This document shows, one piece after another, positions 51,990 to 63,856 of a stretch of DNA of 64,000 nucleotides (positions are counted from its first letter, which is position 1; the number at the start of each line of letters is the position of its first letter). The notes beneath the pieces are model-generated. The model saw only the letters and a program-made list of their open reading frames with translations. It ran no database searches and was not told the origin of the DNA. A program made the translations under genes and the position numbers. The stretch comes from Halobacterium noricense (GTDB taxonomy: Archaea > Halobacteriota > Halobacteria > Halobacteriales > Halobacteriaceae), in NCBI RefSeq assembly GCF_021233435.1, contig NZ_CP089468.1, positions 2,108,001 through 2,172,000 on the forward strand, written 5' to 3'.

Positions 51990-52561
51990 GTCGACGTGAC
52001 GGCACCGAGTGCGCCGCCGATACCGCCGAAGACCGCGGGGTGGACGACGCCGGCGAGCAGCACACCGAGCGCGTACTCGGGATGAATCGCGCTCCCACCC
52101 GCGGCGTACTCGAAGACGAACAGGCCGACGACCGCGAGCACGACGTAGCCGAGGACGACGCGAGCGCCGATTTGTGCGCCGCCGGACGCGTCGGTCGCGT
52201 TCGCGCGGCGTGCGAGCACGAAGCCAGCGAGCGCGACGACGACCGCGGGTACGAGGTACAGCAGCATCGGCGCGCTCCCGTCCGCGATGAGGTTCCGGGT
52301 GGCCTGCCCGCTGCCGAGCGACGGGACGGTGAAGGAGACGCCGTGGGCGTTGTAGAACAGCCAGCCGACGGCCTTCCACGTCGGAATCGGGTCGCCGCCG
52401 AGGAGTTCCACGACGGCGTTGTAGCCTTCGAGTCGTTCCTGAACGGACGACCCCTGCCAGAGGTACGTGAGGAGGTAGCCGAGCACGTAGGCGACGGCAC
52501 CCGCGGCAGCACCGATGCCGAGGTCGGTGCTGCGGGAGTTACTGGGGACTCGTTCGGACAT
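51986..52561 (-). CDS. Multi-pass membrane protein of haloarchaea
   Basis: A 191-residue membrane protein with about five hydrophobic segments, including GIGAAAGAVAYVLGYLLTYLW near the start and a Gly-rich C-terminus. The conserved loop VVELLGGDPIPTWKAVGWLFYNAHGV suggests a family limited to haloarchaea. No function can be assigned. Confidence 0.75.
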   Translation of the reverse strand: MSERVPSNSRSTDLGIGAAAGAVAYVLGYLLTYLWQGSSVQERLEGYNAVVELLGGDPIPTWKAVGWLFYNAHGVSFTVPSLGSGQATRNLIADGSAPMLLYLVPAVVVALAGFVLARRANATDASGGAQIGARVVLGYVVLAVVGLFVFEYAAGGSAIHPEYALGVLLAGVVHPAVFGGIGGALGAVTST

Positions 52562-52662
52562 GGTTGTGATGCTCGCCGTGGAGTAAAAAGGCTTTGTGGC
52601 GACTGAACCACCTCGAATTCCCGAGCGGCGCGCAGCGTCGCCGAGAGGTGAGCGACGCCCGG

Positions 52663-54357
52663 TTACGGGTTCAGGCCCGAGAGCCCGGCGCGAACGAACA
52701 CGAGCACGGGGATGATTTCGAGGCGGCCGACCCACATGTTGAGCGTGAACATCGCTTCCGCGAGCGGCGACATCGTCGGCCCCGTGATGCCCGAGGAGAG
52801 CCCGACGTTGCCCTGCGCGCTAGCGACCTCGAAGAGCGCGTCGGCGTACCCGAACTCCGGCCCGACGAGGTTCACGAGGACGATGCTGGTGGCGGCGAGC
52901 ACGAGCAGCCACAGCAGCGAGACGATGGCCGCCTCGCTGAACTCGCGTTCCATCGACTCGCGGTCGAGCGTCCGGTCGCCGATACGGGCGGTGACGACGG
53001 CGTTCTTCGGCAGGAACACGCGGGAGAACTGCCAGATAATGCCGCGGGCAATCGTGTATCCGCGGATGATCTTGATGCCGCCGACGGTCGACCCGGCTGC
53101 GCCGCCGAGGACCATCGCGCCGACGACCATCACTTTCGCGCCGGCCAGCCAGCGGCCGATGGGCGCGGACTGGAACCCGGTACAGCTCAGCGCGCTCACC
53201 CACTGGAACGTGGAGTCGCGGACGGCGTCCAGTTGCGCCGCGTCGAGCGACGGCACGGAGAACGGGATAAACGACTGCGTCGCGAACGCACCCGACGTGG
53301 ACGGAACGGACAGCACGTTCTGCGCGGAGAGGACGGCGACCCCGAGCGTCAGCAGGACGAACAGCCAGCGTGTCTGGAGGTCCGAGACGAGTTCGCTGAC
53401 CTTCCGGTCCCGGAGCACGACGTAGTGGACCGGGAACGCGATGGCCCCGATAATCATAATCGGGAGGAGGACCATCTCGACGAGCGGCGAGTTGTAGGTC
53501 GCAATCGAGTTGTCCGTCACGGAGAACCCGCCGGTCGTGAGCCCCGTCATCGCGTGGTTGAGCGCCTGCCACGCGACCGCCCAGAGCTCCAGCGACTGGG
53601 CGTACTCGCTGTCGCTGTAGCGAATCGCGCCGAACAGCAGGACGAACGACAGCACGGTGTAGCCGACGACGAGCTTCCAGACCGTGCGGACGGTGGAGAC
53701 GACGCTCGGGTGGATCTTCTCCTCGCGGGCCTCGCTCTGGTAGAGCGCGTAACTCCCGCTGCCGGGCCGGGAGAGAATCGAGACGGTGAGGACGATGACG
53801 CCGACGCCGCCGACCCACTGGATGAACGATCGCCACCACTGAATCGCCCGCGGGAGCGACGGCTCGTGAATCGCCATCGTGAGGCCGCTGCCCGTCCACC
53901 CGCTCATGCTCTCGAAGAACGCGTGCAGGGGGTCACGGAAGTACGCGAGACTGGACAGCGTCGTCGTGCCGGCGACGCCGATCGGCTCCCACGTGCTCGT
54001 GTCGGTGGCCGCCGGGACGAACGCCTCCATGGCGGCCGGCGGCGTCAGCCACGCCGTCAGGAAGAACGGGAGCGCGCCGAACGCTGCGACCATCAGCCAC
54101 CCGCCGGCGGCGATGACCATCCCGTGTTTCATCTTCGGGTTCGGCGCGTCCGCGAACGCGCGGTTCGCCGCGCCGCCGACGGCGGCCGTCACGCCCCCCG
54201 CGAGGAAGATTGCGAGGGCGGCGTAGTACTCCCGGAATCCGAGCGCGACGAGCGACGTAATCGCCATCAGGCCGGCCTCCATCAACACCAGCGACCCGAC
54301 GTCGCGGGCGATGATTCGCAGGTCCGTCGGGAGCACGCCGCCGTTCTTCCGGGACAT
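52663..54357 (-). CDS. trkH: TrkH-type potassium uptake membrane subunit
   Basis: A 564-residue potassium channel-like transporter with many helices and repeated selectivity-filter loops (SMSGWTGSGLTM, MTGLTTGGFSV, SCTGFQSAP, GGAAGSTVGGIK). It works with the cytoplasmic TrkA, encoded just upstream on the same strand (1-bp spacer). In salt-in halophiles this supports accumulation of molar K+. Confidence 0.94.
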   Translation of the reverse strand: MSRKNGGVLPTDLRIIARDVGSLVLMEAGLMAITSLVALGFREYYAALAIFLAGGVTAAVGGAANRAFADAPNPKMKHGMVIAAGGWLMVAAFGALPFFLTAWLTPPAAMEAFVPAATDTSTWEPIGVAGTTTLSSLAYFRDPLHAFFESMSGWTGSGLTMAIHEPSLPRAIQWWRSFIQWVGGVGVIVLTVSILSRPGSGSYALYQSEAREEKIHPSVVSTVRTVWKLVVGYTVLSFVLLFGAIRYSDSEYAQSLELWAVAWQALNHAMTGLTTGGFSVTDNSIATYNSPLVEMVLLPIMIIGAIAFPVHYVVLRDRKVSELVSDLQTRWLFVLLTLGVAVLSAQNVLSVPSTSGAFATQSFIPFSVPSLDAAQLDAVRDSTFQWVSALSCTGFQSAPIGRWLAGAKVMVVGAMVLGGAAGSTVGGIKIIRGYTIARGIIWQFSRVFLPKNAVVTARIGDRTLDRESMEREFSEAAIVSLLWLLVLAATSIVLVNLVGPEFGYADALFEVASAQGNVGLSSGITGPTMSPLAEAMFTLNMWVGRLEIIPVLVFVRAGLSGLNP

Positions 54358-54358
54358 G

Positions 54359-55042
54359 CTACGAGTGGTCTTCCGTGTGGCCGAAGACGTCGGTTACCTC
54401 GGGCGTCGCGCCCTTGCTGGAGTAGACCGTGAGGAGGTCGCCGGCCTCGATGCGGGTGTTCCCGCGGGGCGTTATCGGTTCGCCCTCGCCGTCGCGCTCG
54501 ATGGCGACGACGAGCAACTCGCCTTCGAGCAGCCCCGCCTCGTCGGCCTCCCGCAGCGTCTTCCCCGTGATCGGGGCGTCCCGTTCGACGGTAATCTCGA
54601 ACACCTCGGCCTCCTCGCCGATGCGCATGAAGTCGACGATGGACGGCCGCTTGACCGCCCGATAGAGGTACTCCGCGATGAGGTGCTGGGGGTTCTGCAT
54701 CGTGTTCACGCCGATCTGGCGGAACAGGTTCATGTGCTCGGGGTCGTGGACGACGGAGACGACGTCCGGGACCTCCAGTTCCTGCGCAAGCAGACACACC
54801 ATCACGTTCGTAGCGTCCTGGTCGGTCGTCGAAATCAGGGCGTCCGCGCGGTCCGCGCCGGCGTCCTCCAGGGTCTCCTTCGACGTCGCGTCGTCGTTGA
54901 TGACCAGACAGTCGTACTCGCCCGAAATCCGCTCCGCGCGCTCCTCGTCGCGCTCGATGACCACGACCTCGTTGCCACCGTTCGTGGCAATCTCGGTGAG
55001 GGGGTCGCCGATGTCACCCGCGCCGACGATGACGATGTACAT
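54359..55042 (-). CDS. trkA: TrkA potassium uptake regulatory subunit (RCK domains)
   Basis: A 227-residue protein with RCK-N (Rossmann motif IVIVGAGDIGDPL at the start, acidic VVVIERDEE) followed by RCK-C (about residues 140-215). It binds nucleotide and gates TrkH. ATG 55042 is preferred; an in-frame GTG at 55051 adds three residues. Confidence 0.94.
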   Translation of the reverse strand: MYIVIVGAGDIGDPLTEIATNGGNEVVVIERDEERAERISGEYDCLVINDDATSKETLEDAGADRADALISTTDQDATNVMVCLLAQELEVPDVVSVVHDPEHMNLFRQIGVNTMQNPQHLIAEYLYRAVKRPSIVDFMRIGEEAEVFEITVERDAPITGKTLREADEAGLLEGELLVVAIERDGEGEPITPRGNTRIEAGDLLTVYSSKGATPEVTDVFGHTEDHS

Positions 55043-55365
55043 TAGCGACACGCTTCAGGGCCGACAACTGAAAGGCTGTCGCTCTATCTGACAATCCGGC
55101 ATACACGCCTCGGCAGCGGTTACGCACTCTCTGGACGGTGCGAGGGCGTGAAAATCCGTCGAGTGCCGTGGTCCGACTTCGGGCGACGCGTCGCGGAGAC
55201 AGTGGGGCTCGCGGGTCGCTTCGCTCGCGGCTCACGATGTTCGCCGCTCGGCATTCCGCGCTCTCCTCCGTCGAGCGCGCGCTCCCCGCTCGTGGTAACG
55301 TGGCTTCCCTTCGGTCAGCCACGCGCTCCGCAACCACTAAACGCGGCTCGCGCCTTCTTCCGGTA
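55043..55365. other. Intergenic region upstream of rfcL with diverged 77-bp-type repeat
   Basis: About 320 bp without a supported gene. It contains segments related to the tandem array at 60907 in reverse orientation: GCTCGCGGGTCGCTTCGCTC near 55207-55226 and a longer match at 55281-55338. Promoters of trkA (left) and rfcL (right) must lie here. Confidence 0.55.
55281..55338 (-). repeat. Solo diverged copy of the 77-bp repeat
   Basis: The plus strand here aligns over about 58 bp to the reverse complement of the 77-bp unit at 60907. Its hairpin CGTGGCT-N11-AGCCACG (55299-55323) replaces CGTGGTC-N11-GACCACG of the array. Both altered base pairs are still complementary and the loop differs at one position. 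Confidence 0.7.
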
Positions 55366-56808
55366 ATGACCGACTGGACGGAGAAGTACCGCCCGTCGTC
55401 GCTGTCGGAGGTCCGCGGGAACAACAAGGCCCGCGACGCGCTCCGGGAGTGGGCGGACACGTGGGAGGACCACCGGGAGGCCGTCATCCTCTACGGGAGT
55501 CCGGGCGTCGGCAAGACGTCGGCAGCGCACGCGCTGGCGGCCGACGAGGGCTGGGACGTCGTGGAGTTGAACGCGTCCGACCAGCGAACCGCCTCGGTCG
55601 TCGAGCGCGTCGCCGGCGAGGCCGCGAAGTCCGGGACGCTGGCGGGCGGGACGGGGGGCCGCAAGCTCGTCGTGATGGACGAGGCGGACAACCTCCACGG
55701 GAACGTCGACCGCGGCGGCTCTGCGGCCATCACGGACCTCGTGAAGGAGTCCACGCAGCCCATCGTGCTCATCGCCAACGAGTACTACGACATGAGCAAC
55801 ACGCTGCGGAACGCCTGTCAGGACATCGAGTTCCGGGACGTCTCCAAGCGCTCCATCGTCCCCGTGCTCCGGGACATCTGCCGGCGCGAGGGCATCGACT
55901 ACGACGAGGAGGCCCTAGAAGCCATCGCCGAACAGAACTCCGGGGACCTGCGGTCGGCGGTCAACGACCTGCAGGCGCTCGCGGAGACCGGGGAGACGCT
56001 CACCACCGACGACGTGGTGATGGGCGAGCGCGACCGCACCGAGGGCATCTTCGACTTCCTCGACGACCTCATCAAACAGCTCGGCGCGCAGGACGCGCTG
56101 GAAGCCGCCTACGACGTCGACGAGACGCCCGACGACCTCATCAACTGGGTCGAGGACAACGTGCCCAAGGACTACTACGGGGACGAGCTCGCGGACGCCT
56201 ACGAGTTCCTCTCGAACGCGGACGTCTGGCTGGGGCGGGTGCGTGCGACGCAGAACTACTCCTACTGGCGGTACGCGACGGACAACATCGCGGCGGGCGT
56301 CGCGGCGTCGCGCCAGCACGACCACGGCGGGTGGACGCGCTACGGGCCGCCGTCGTACTGGCGGAAACTCGGGTCTTCGCGGGCGACCCGGAACAAGCGC
56401 GACTACGTCGCGCGCAAGGTCGCGGAGGTCAGCGGCTGCAGCATGTCGACGGCGCGCCGCAAAACCGTGCCGTTCCTCGCGACGATGACCCACCACTGCA
56501 AGAACCGGGAGTTGACGGTGGCGATGACGGCGGCGTACGACCTCGACGCCGAGCACGTCTCGTTCGTCACGGGCTCCGGGGAGACGACGAACAAGGTCCA
56601 GTCCATCGTCGAGGACGCCGAACAACTACGGTCGGAGCGCGCCGTCGAGCACTCCGGCGGGGCTTTCGAGGGCGAGGCGAGCTTCGACGAAGCGGACGAG
56701 TCCAGCGAGGAAGCAGCGGCAGACGAGGAAGCCGAGTACGAAGATGAGGACGAGCAGGACGAGGCGGAGAGCGACGACGACCAGGCGGGCCTGGACGACT
56801 TCTTCTGA
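55366..56808 (+). CDS. rfcL: Replication factor C large subunit
   Basis: A 480-residue clamp-loader AAA+ ATPase that loads PCNA on DNA. Walker A is YGSPGVGKTSAAHAL (about residues 43-57) and Walker B VVMDEADNLHG (about 100-110). A long acidic C-terminus ends in a PCNA-interacting motif, QAGLDDFF. ATG 55366 matches the conserved start MTDWTEKYRP. Confidence 0.96.
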   Translation: MTDWTEKYRPSSLSEVRGNNKARDALREWADTWEDHREAVILYGSPGVGKTSAAHALAADEGWDVVELNASDQRTASVVERVAGEAAKSGTLAGGTGGRKLVVMDEADNLHGNVDRGGSAAITDLVKESTQPIVLIANEYYDMSNTLRNACQDIEFRDVSKRSIVPVLRDICRREGIDYDEEALEAIAEQNSGDLRSAVNDLQALAETGETLTTDDVVMGERDRTEGIFDFLDDLIKQLGAQDALEAAYDVDETPDDLINWVEDNVPKDYYGDELADAYEFLSNADVWLGRVRATQNYSYWRYATDNIAAGVAASRQHDHGGWTRYGPPSYWRKLGSSRATRNKRDYVARKVAEVSGCSMSTARRKTVPFLATMTHHCKNRELTVAMTAAYDLDAEHVSFVTGSGETTNKVQSIVEDAEQLRSERAVEHSGGAFEGEASFDEADESSEEAAADEEAEYEDEDEQDEAESDDDQAGLDDFF

Positions 56809-57753
56809 CTACTCCGTGGGGGAGCGTCCGCCCGCGGAGCCGCCGACGCCCGGAATCGCGACGCGCTTGCGGACCCACTCCATGGTGGTCGTCGCGGACA
56901 GCACGAGCAGGACGTAGACGACCGCCGCGAGCAGGAAGAGGTCGAGGAACCGGTAGTTCTCGTAGGCGGCGGTCTCGGCGGCGTGGTAGAGTTCGCTCAC
57001 CGTGATGAACGACGCCAGCGAGGAGTACTTCGTGAGGTAGACGAGTTCGTTGGTCCACGACGGAATGGCGAACCGCAACGCCTGCGGGAGGACGACGTGG
57101 CGAATCCCCCGGAACTGGGAGAGGCCGATGGCGCGCGCGGCCGTCAACTGGCCGGGGTCGACGCCCTCGATGGACCCCCGGATGTACTCGGCCTGGTAGG
57201 CGGCGCTGTTGATGGTGAAGCCGACGACGGCGACCCACACGGCTTGCGCGGGGACGATGCCGCTGCCGACCAGCGGGACGGCGGCAATCCACCGCGAGAG
57301 CGGGAGCGCGTAGTACAGCACGAACAGCTGCGCGAGCAGCGGCGTCCCGCGGATGAGTTCGATGAACGCCAGCGCGACCCAGTGGGTGACGCGGCCGTAG
57401 ACGCGGGCGGCCGCCAGCGGCACCGCCAGCACCAGCCCGAACACGATGCCGAGCGTCGTGAGCACGACGGTGAGCCACGCCCCCGCGGCGAGGTCCGGGA
57501 GGTAGACCATCGCGAACGAGACGGAGTCGAGCGCGCTCGCGACCCAGCCGACCGGCACGCCGAGGAGGCCCAGTCGGGCCGCAGTATCGCCGAGCGCGGT
57601 CGCGGCGTCGGCGACGGGCTGCGGGTCGAAGAACGGCTGGCCGGCGTCGACGAACACGCCGCCGAACCAGTCGTTGAGCAGGCGCGCACCGAACCACAAC
57701 CAGAAGGCCGCGAGAATCCCGTCCCGGACGAGTCGCTGCGTGCTCCGGCTCAT
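56809..57753 (-). CDS. Polar amino-acid ABC transporter permease
   Basis: A 314-residue HisM/GlnP-type permease. The permease core begins after an N-terminal extension of about 80 residues ([24 protein letters not shown]). [18 protein letters not shown] and the EAA-type loop [22 protein letters not shown] contact the ATPase. Last gene of a four-gene operon (binding protein, permease, ATPase, permease). Confidence 0.92.
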   Translation of the reverse strand: MSRSTQRLVRDGILAAFWLWFGARLLNDWFGGVFVDAGQPFFDPQPVADAATALGDTAARLGLLGVPVGWVASALDSVSFAMVYLPDLAAGAWLTVVLTTLGIVFGLVLAVPLAAARVYGRVTHWVALAFIELIRGTPLLAQLFVLYYALPLSRWIAAVPLVGSGIVPAQAVWVAVVGFTINSAAYQAEYIRGSIEGVDPGQLTAARAIGLSQFRGIRHVVLPQALRFAIPSWTNELVYLTKYSSLASFITVSELYHAAETAAYENYRFLDLFLLAAVVYVLLVLSATTTMEWVRKRVAIPGVGGSAGGRSPTE

Positions 57754-58496
57754 TGGCCGCCGTGGAGTTGGGTGAGGCGGCTGAGGAACGCCGCGGTGCG
57801 GTCCTTCTCGGGGTTCTCGAAGAGCTGTTCGGGCGGCCCCTGTTCGACGAGCTTGCCGCCGTCGAGGAACAACACGTCGGTCGCGGCCTGCTTGGCGAAG
57901 CCCATCTCGTGGGTGACCACGAGCATCGTCATCCCCTCCTCGGCGAGGTCGCGCATCACGGACAACACCTCGCCGATGAGTTCGGGGTCGAGCGCGGACG
58001 TCGGCTCGTCGAACAGCATCAGCTTGGGGTCCATCGCGAGCGCGCGGGCGATGCCGACGCGCTGCTGCTGCCCGCCCGACAGCTCGGCGGGGTAGGAGTT
58101 GGCTTGCTCGCGGAGCCCGACCTGTTCGAGCTGCCACGCGGCCTTCTCGACGGCCCGCCGGTCGCCGTAGTCGAGGACGTGCTTGAGGCCGAGCGTAACG
58201 TTTTCGAGGGCGGTGAGGTGCGCGAACAGGTTGAAGTCCTGGAACACCATCCCGACCTGTCGGCGCAGGTCGTCGGCGTCCATGTCGTAAATGGAGTCGC
58301 CGTCGAGGCGGATATCGCCCTCGTCGATGTCCGTGAGGCGGTTGACACAGCGGAGCATCGTCGACTTCCCGGAGCCGGAGGGGCCGACGAGCACCTTGAC
58401 GTCTTGGCGCTCCATATCGAAGGAGATGCCTTCGAGGACGCGTTCCTCACCGTAGCTCTGGTAGACGTCGTCGACGTCGAGTAGTGGGTCAGACAT
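57750..58496 (-). CDS. glnQ: Polar amino-acid ABC transporter ATP-binding protein
   Basis: A 248-residue ATPase with Walker [16 protein letters not shown] signature [15 protein letters not shown] and Walker [15 protein letters not shown]. It overlaps both permease genes (4 bp and 1 bp). The class typically serves glutamine or other polar amino acids; the actual substrate is not known. Confidence 0.95.
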   Translation of the reverse strand: MSDPLLDVDDVYQSYGEERVLEGISFDMERQDVKVLVGPSGSGKSTMLRCVNRLTDIDEGDIRLDGDSIYDMDADDLRRQVGMVFQDFNLFAHLTALENVTLGLKHVLDYGDRRAVEKAAWQLEQVGLREQANSYPAELSGGQQQRVGIARALAMDPKLMLFDEPTSALDPELIGEVLSVMRDLAEEGMTMLVVTHEMGFAKQAATDVLFLDGGKLVEQGPPEQLFENPEKDRTAAFLSRLTQLHGGQ

Positions 58497-59182
58497 TAGT
58501 GGTTACCTCCGGGAATCGCGACGCTGCTGTGGAGCACCTCGATGCCGCGGTTGACGGTGAACGTCAACACGAAGTAGATGAGCGACGCCGCCAGGAACAC
58601 TTCGAGGGCGGCGGTCGTCTGGATGGAGAAGAGGTCGTAACTGCGCTTCAACAGCTCCGCGACGCCGATGGCGTACGCGATGCTGGTGTCCTTGAGGACG
58701 ATGGTGAACTCGTTTTGGAAGCCGGGCACCGAGCGCCGCAGCGCCTGCGGCAACACGACGTGCCGGATGGCGTCGAGCTTCGAGAGCCCGACGGCGCGCG
58801 CGGCTTCCATCTGCCCGCCCTCGACGCTCTCGATGGCGCCGCGGAAGATTTGGCTCTGGTAGGCGGCCGAGCGCACGCCGAGCGCGAGCGTCGCCGCGAG
58901 GAATGCCGGCGAGATGCCGCCCGCGAAGTACGTCAGCGAGATGATGACGAGGATTGGCGTGCCACGGATGGCGACACCGAGCGGACGGACGACGCCCTTC
59001 GAGTACGTGCCGCCGTAGGCTTCGACGACGCCCGCGGGGAGGCCGAGCAGGAAGCCCAGCACCATGCTGAAGAACGTCAACTGGACGGCCAGTATCGTCC
59101 CGTCGACGAAGAACTGCCGCTGCCGCCAGACGAACTCCCAGTCGCCGAGTTCGGCTTGCAGTACGAGTTGCGTCGGGTCCAT
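58496..59182 (-). CDS. Polar amino-acid ABC transporter permease
   Basis: A 228-residue permease with about five membrane helices and the loop [23 protein letters not shown], homologous to that of the permease at 56809. The two permeases probably form the heterodimeric channel for the same substrate-binding protein. Confidence 0.92.
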   Translation of the reverse strand: MDPTQLVLQAELGDWEFVWRQRQFFVDGTILAVQLTFFSMVLGFLLGLPAGVVEAYGGTYSKGVVRPLGVAIRGTPILVIISLTYFAGGISPAFLAATLALGVRSAAYQSQIFRGAIESVEGGQMEAARAVGLSKLDAIRHVVLPQALRRSVPGFQNEFTIVLKDTSIAYAIGVAELLKRSYDLFSIQTTAALEVFLAASLIYFVLTFTVNRGIEVLHSSVAIPGGNH

Positions 59183-59187
59183 CGGCG

Positions 59188-59976
59188 TTATTCGCTAGCG
59201 AACCACTTTGCGGTGAGGTCTGCGTACGTGCCGTTGTCCCGGACGGTCTGCAGGCCCTCGTTGAGTGCGCTCTGGAGGCCGCTGTCGCCCTGGGGGACGC
59301 CGAAGCCGTACTGCTCGCCGGTTTCGATGGTGAACGAGACGACGACGTCGCGGTTCGAGACGAACGTCTCCGCGACGGGCGTGTCCACGATGACGGCGTC
59401 CGTGTTGCCGTTCGTGAGGTCCTCGACGGCTAGCACGTAGTTCTCGTAGGTGTTGGCCTGCGAGCTACTGATGGTGCCGTTCTCGACGAGAGAGTCCATC
59501 TGGGATTTGCCGGTGGTCCCGGACTGCGCGCCGACGGGGTGGTCGGCGAGGTCGGACTTGCTGGACGGGCGGAAGCTCCCGCCTTCGCGGACGAGCACCG
59601 CCTGGTTGGCGTCGTAGTAGGGGTCCGTGAAGTCGATGTTCTGGTCGCGCTCGTCGTTGATGGTCATCGCCGCCGCGATGACGTCGATGTTGCCGTTCTG
59701 GAGTGCAGTGGTGAGCTGGGTGAACTCCAGGTCTTCCCACTCGCCGAGTTCGTACTCCGTCTGTTCGACGACCGCCGACAGGAGGTCGACGTCGAAGCCC
59801 ACGAGGTCGCCGGACTCGTTGACGAACTCGAATGGCGGGAAGCCCGACGCCGTGCCGGGGGTGATGGTGTTCGAGTCGCCGTTGCCGCCGGTGAGCTGCG
59901 AACAGCCCGCCAGCGACAGTGCGACGCCGGTACCGCCGACGCTCTTCAGGAACGTCCGCCGATTGAATTCAGACAT
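59188..59976 (-). CDS. Substrate-binding lipoprotein of the amino-acid ABC transporter
   Basis: A 262-residue solute-binding protein of family 3. The N-terminus has a Tat motif (NRRTFLKSVGG) and a lipobox (SLAGC, Cys about residue 25), so it is exported folded and lipid-anchored, as is usual in haloarchaea. FPPFEFVNESGDLVGFDVDL and DAVIVDTPVAE match the family. ATG 59976 is supported by a TATTTAAG box about 25-30 bp upstream. Confidence 0.94.
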   Translation of the reverse strand: MSEFNRRTFLKSVGGTGVALSLAGCSQLTGGNGDSNTITPGTASGFPPFEFVNESGDLVGFDVDLLSAVVEQTEYELGEWEDLEFTQLTTALQNGNIDVIAAAMTINDERDQNIDFTDPYYDANQAVLVREGGSFRPSSKSDLADHPVGAQSGTTGKSQMDSLVENGTISSSQANTYENYVLAVEDLTNGNTDAVIVDTPVAETFVSNRDVVVSFTIETGEQYGFGVPQGDSGLQSALNEGLQTVRDNGTYADLTAKWFASE

Positions 59977-60031
59977 ACCAAACCGATGCACGGGGAGGGA
60001 CTTAAATACAACCGAACCTGCACGACGTCGG

Positions 60032-60859
60032 CTACGGGGAGGCGGTAGCGCTCGCGCCGGTGGAGCGCACGGCGACGACGAACAGCGCGGCGACGAGCAC
60101 GGTGAGCGCGTAGTAGATGAGGTGGACGGTCGGGGAGAACTGCACGACGCCGGTCCCGATGAGAATCTGGACGGTGACGGCGGCAATCGTGGCGACCATC
60201 GCCTGCGCGGCGCGGCGGTTGTCGCGGCGGCGCGCCCACACGAGCGCGGCGAGCGCGGCGGTGAACACGAGCAGTTCGAGCGCGTGGTGGATCAGTTGGA
60301 CGCGCGTTCCGTACACCGCGAAGACGGTGTTCCGGGAGAACACCAGCGCGACCGGGAGCACCGCGAGGCCGGCCAGTGAGGCGGTTCGGACGCGCCCGAG
60401 GCCGTCGCCGACGAGTTCGCGCATCCGGAGCGTCGTGTAGCCGAGCGTCCCGAAGATGGCGAGCGCGGCGAGGTGGTGGACGGCCTGCGTGATGGGCATG
60501 TACCCCCACGGAACGAGGCCGCTGAACGTCACGGTCGTGCCGCCGAGAATCACCTGAATCGGCAGGAGGACCACGGCGAGCACGCCGCCGATTTTGACGT
60601 CGCGCTGGTCGAAGTCGCGCCACGCGACGGCACCGGTGCCGAGGATGAAGAAGCCGACGACCATCGCGAACCCGCGGTGGAACTGCTCGACGAAGTCGTG
60701 AATCTGGAGGCCCAGCGGGAGGAGTTGGCCGTTGCAGTCGGGCCACTGGAGCCCGCAGGTCGCGCCCGACCCGGAGACGGCGGTGTACTCGCCGACGAGG
60801 ATGAGCGCGAACGTCAGCACAGTCGTCACGGCCGCGAGCTGGTAGGAGCGGCGGTCCAT
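60032..60859 (-). CDS. ctaA: Heme A synthase (CtaA/COX15)
   Basis: A 275-residue membrane protein with eight predicted helices. SGSGATCGLQWPDCNGQLLP (about residues 30-49) has the conserved cysteine pair. The heme-ligand histidines lie in EQFHRGFAM, AVHHLAAL, LIHHALEL and the penultimate-helix HLIYYALT. It oxidises heme O to heme A for a cytochrome aa3-type oxidase. Its promoter lies just before the 77-bp tandem array. Confidence 0.92.
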   Translation of the reverse strand: MDRRSYQLAAVTTVLTFALILVGEYTAVSGSGATCGLQWPDCNGQLLPLGLQIHDFVEQFHRGFAMVVGFFILGTGAVAWRDFDQRDVKIGGVLAVVLLPIQVILGGTTVTFSGLVPWGYMPITQAVHHLAALAIFGTLGYTTLRMRELVGDGLGRVRTASLAGLAVLPVALVFSRNTVFAVYGTRVQLIHHALELLVFTAALAALVWARRRDNRRAAQAMVATIAAVTVQILIGTGVVQFSPTVHLIYYALTVLVAALFVVAVRSTGASATASP

Positions 60860-60906
60860 GGCTCGGATTTTTGGACGAGTGTACGTAGGCGTGTCGTATT
60901 GGGCGT

Positions 60907-61486
60907 GAGCGTGGTCGACCGCAGGGAGACCACGTTATAGCGAGCGGGGAGCGTAGCGACCCGCGAGCAGCGTGGTTCGGAGCGAGCGTGGTCGACCGCA
61001 GGGAGACCACGTTATAGCGAGCGGGGAGCGTAGCGACCCGCGAGCAGCGTGGTTCGGAGCGAGCGTGGTCGACCGCAGGGAGACCACGTTATAGCGAGCG
61101 GGGAGCGTAGCGACCCGCGAGCAGCGTGGTTCGGAGCGAGCGTGGTCGACCGCAGGGAGACCACGTTATAGCGAGCGGGGAGCGTAGCGACCCGCGAGCA
61201 GCGTGGTTCGGAGCGAGCGTGGTCGACCGCAGGGAGACCACGTTATAGCGAGCGGGGAGCGTAGCGACCCGCGAGCAGCGTGGTTCGGAGCGAGCGTGGT
61301 CGACCGCAGGGAGACCACGTTATAGCGAGCGGGGAGCGTAGCGACCCGCGAGCAGCGTGGTTCGGAGCGAGCGTGGTCGACCGCAGGGAGACCACGTTAT
61401 AGCGAGCGGGGAGCGTAGCGACCCGCGAGCAGCGTGGTTCGGAGCGAGCGTGGTCGACCGCAGGGAGACCACGTTATAGCGAGCGG
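60907..61486. repeat. Perfect 77-bp tandem repeat array (7 copies plus 41 bp)
   Basis: Units start at 60907, 60984, 61061, 61138, 61215, 61292, 61369 and 61446 (the last partial, 41 bp), with no differences seen by eye. Each unit has a hairpin CGTGGTC-gaccgcaggga-GACCACG and a GAGCGGGGAGCGTAGCGACC core. There are no spacers, so it is not a CRISPR. It fills most of the divergent region between ctaA and maeB and contains no gene. Confidence 0.97.
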
Positions 61487-61609
61487 CGTGGCGCGAAACG
61501 TTATTTCGAGAGGACTGCGTCCCTGGAAGCCGACTCGTTTCGACGCGTGACGTAACAACATTCGACGCGTTGGGATAGGTTTTTGGCCGTCGGCGCGGCA
61601 GACAACGAC
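61487..61609. promoter_or_regulatory. maeB upstream region
   Basis: About 120 bp between the repeat array and the maeB ATG, including AACGTTATTTC (61498-61508) and GATAGGTTTTTGG (61574-61586). The second, about 25-35 bp before ATG 61610, is the most likely promoter. Confidence 0.4.

Positions 61610-63856
<2,247 letters not shown>

Noticed and set aside
60907-61486. Possible CRISPR array
   Set aside because: Repeats are directly adjacent with no unique spacers, and there are no cas genes in the window.
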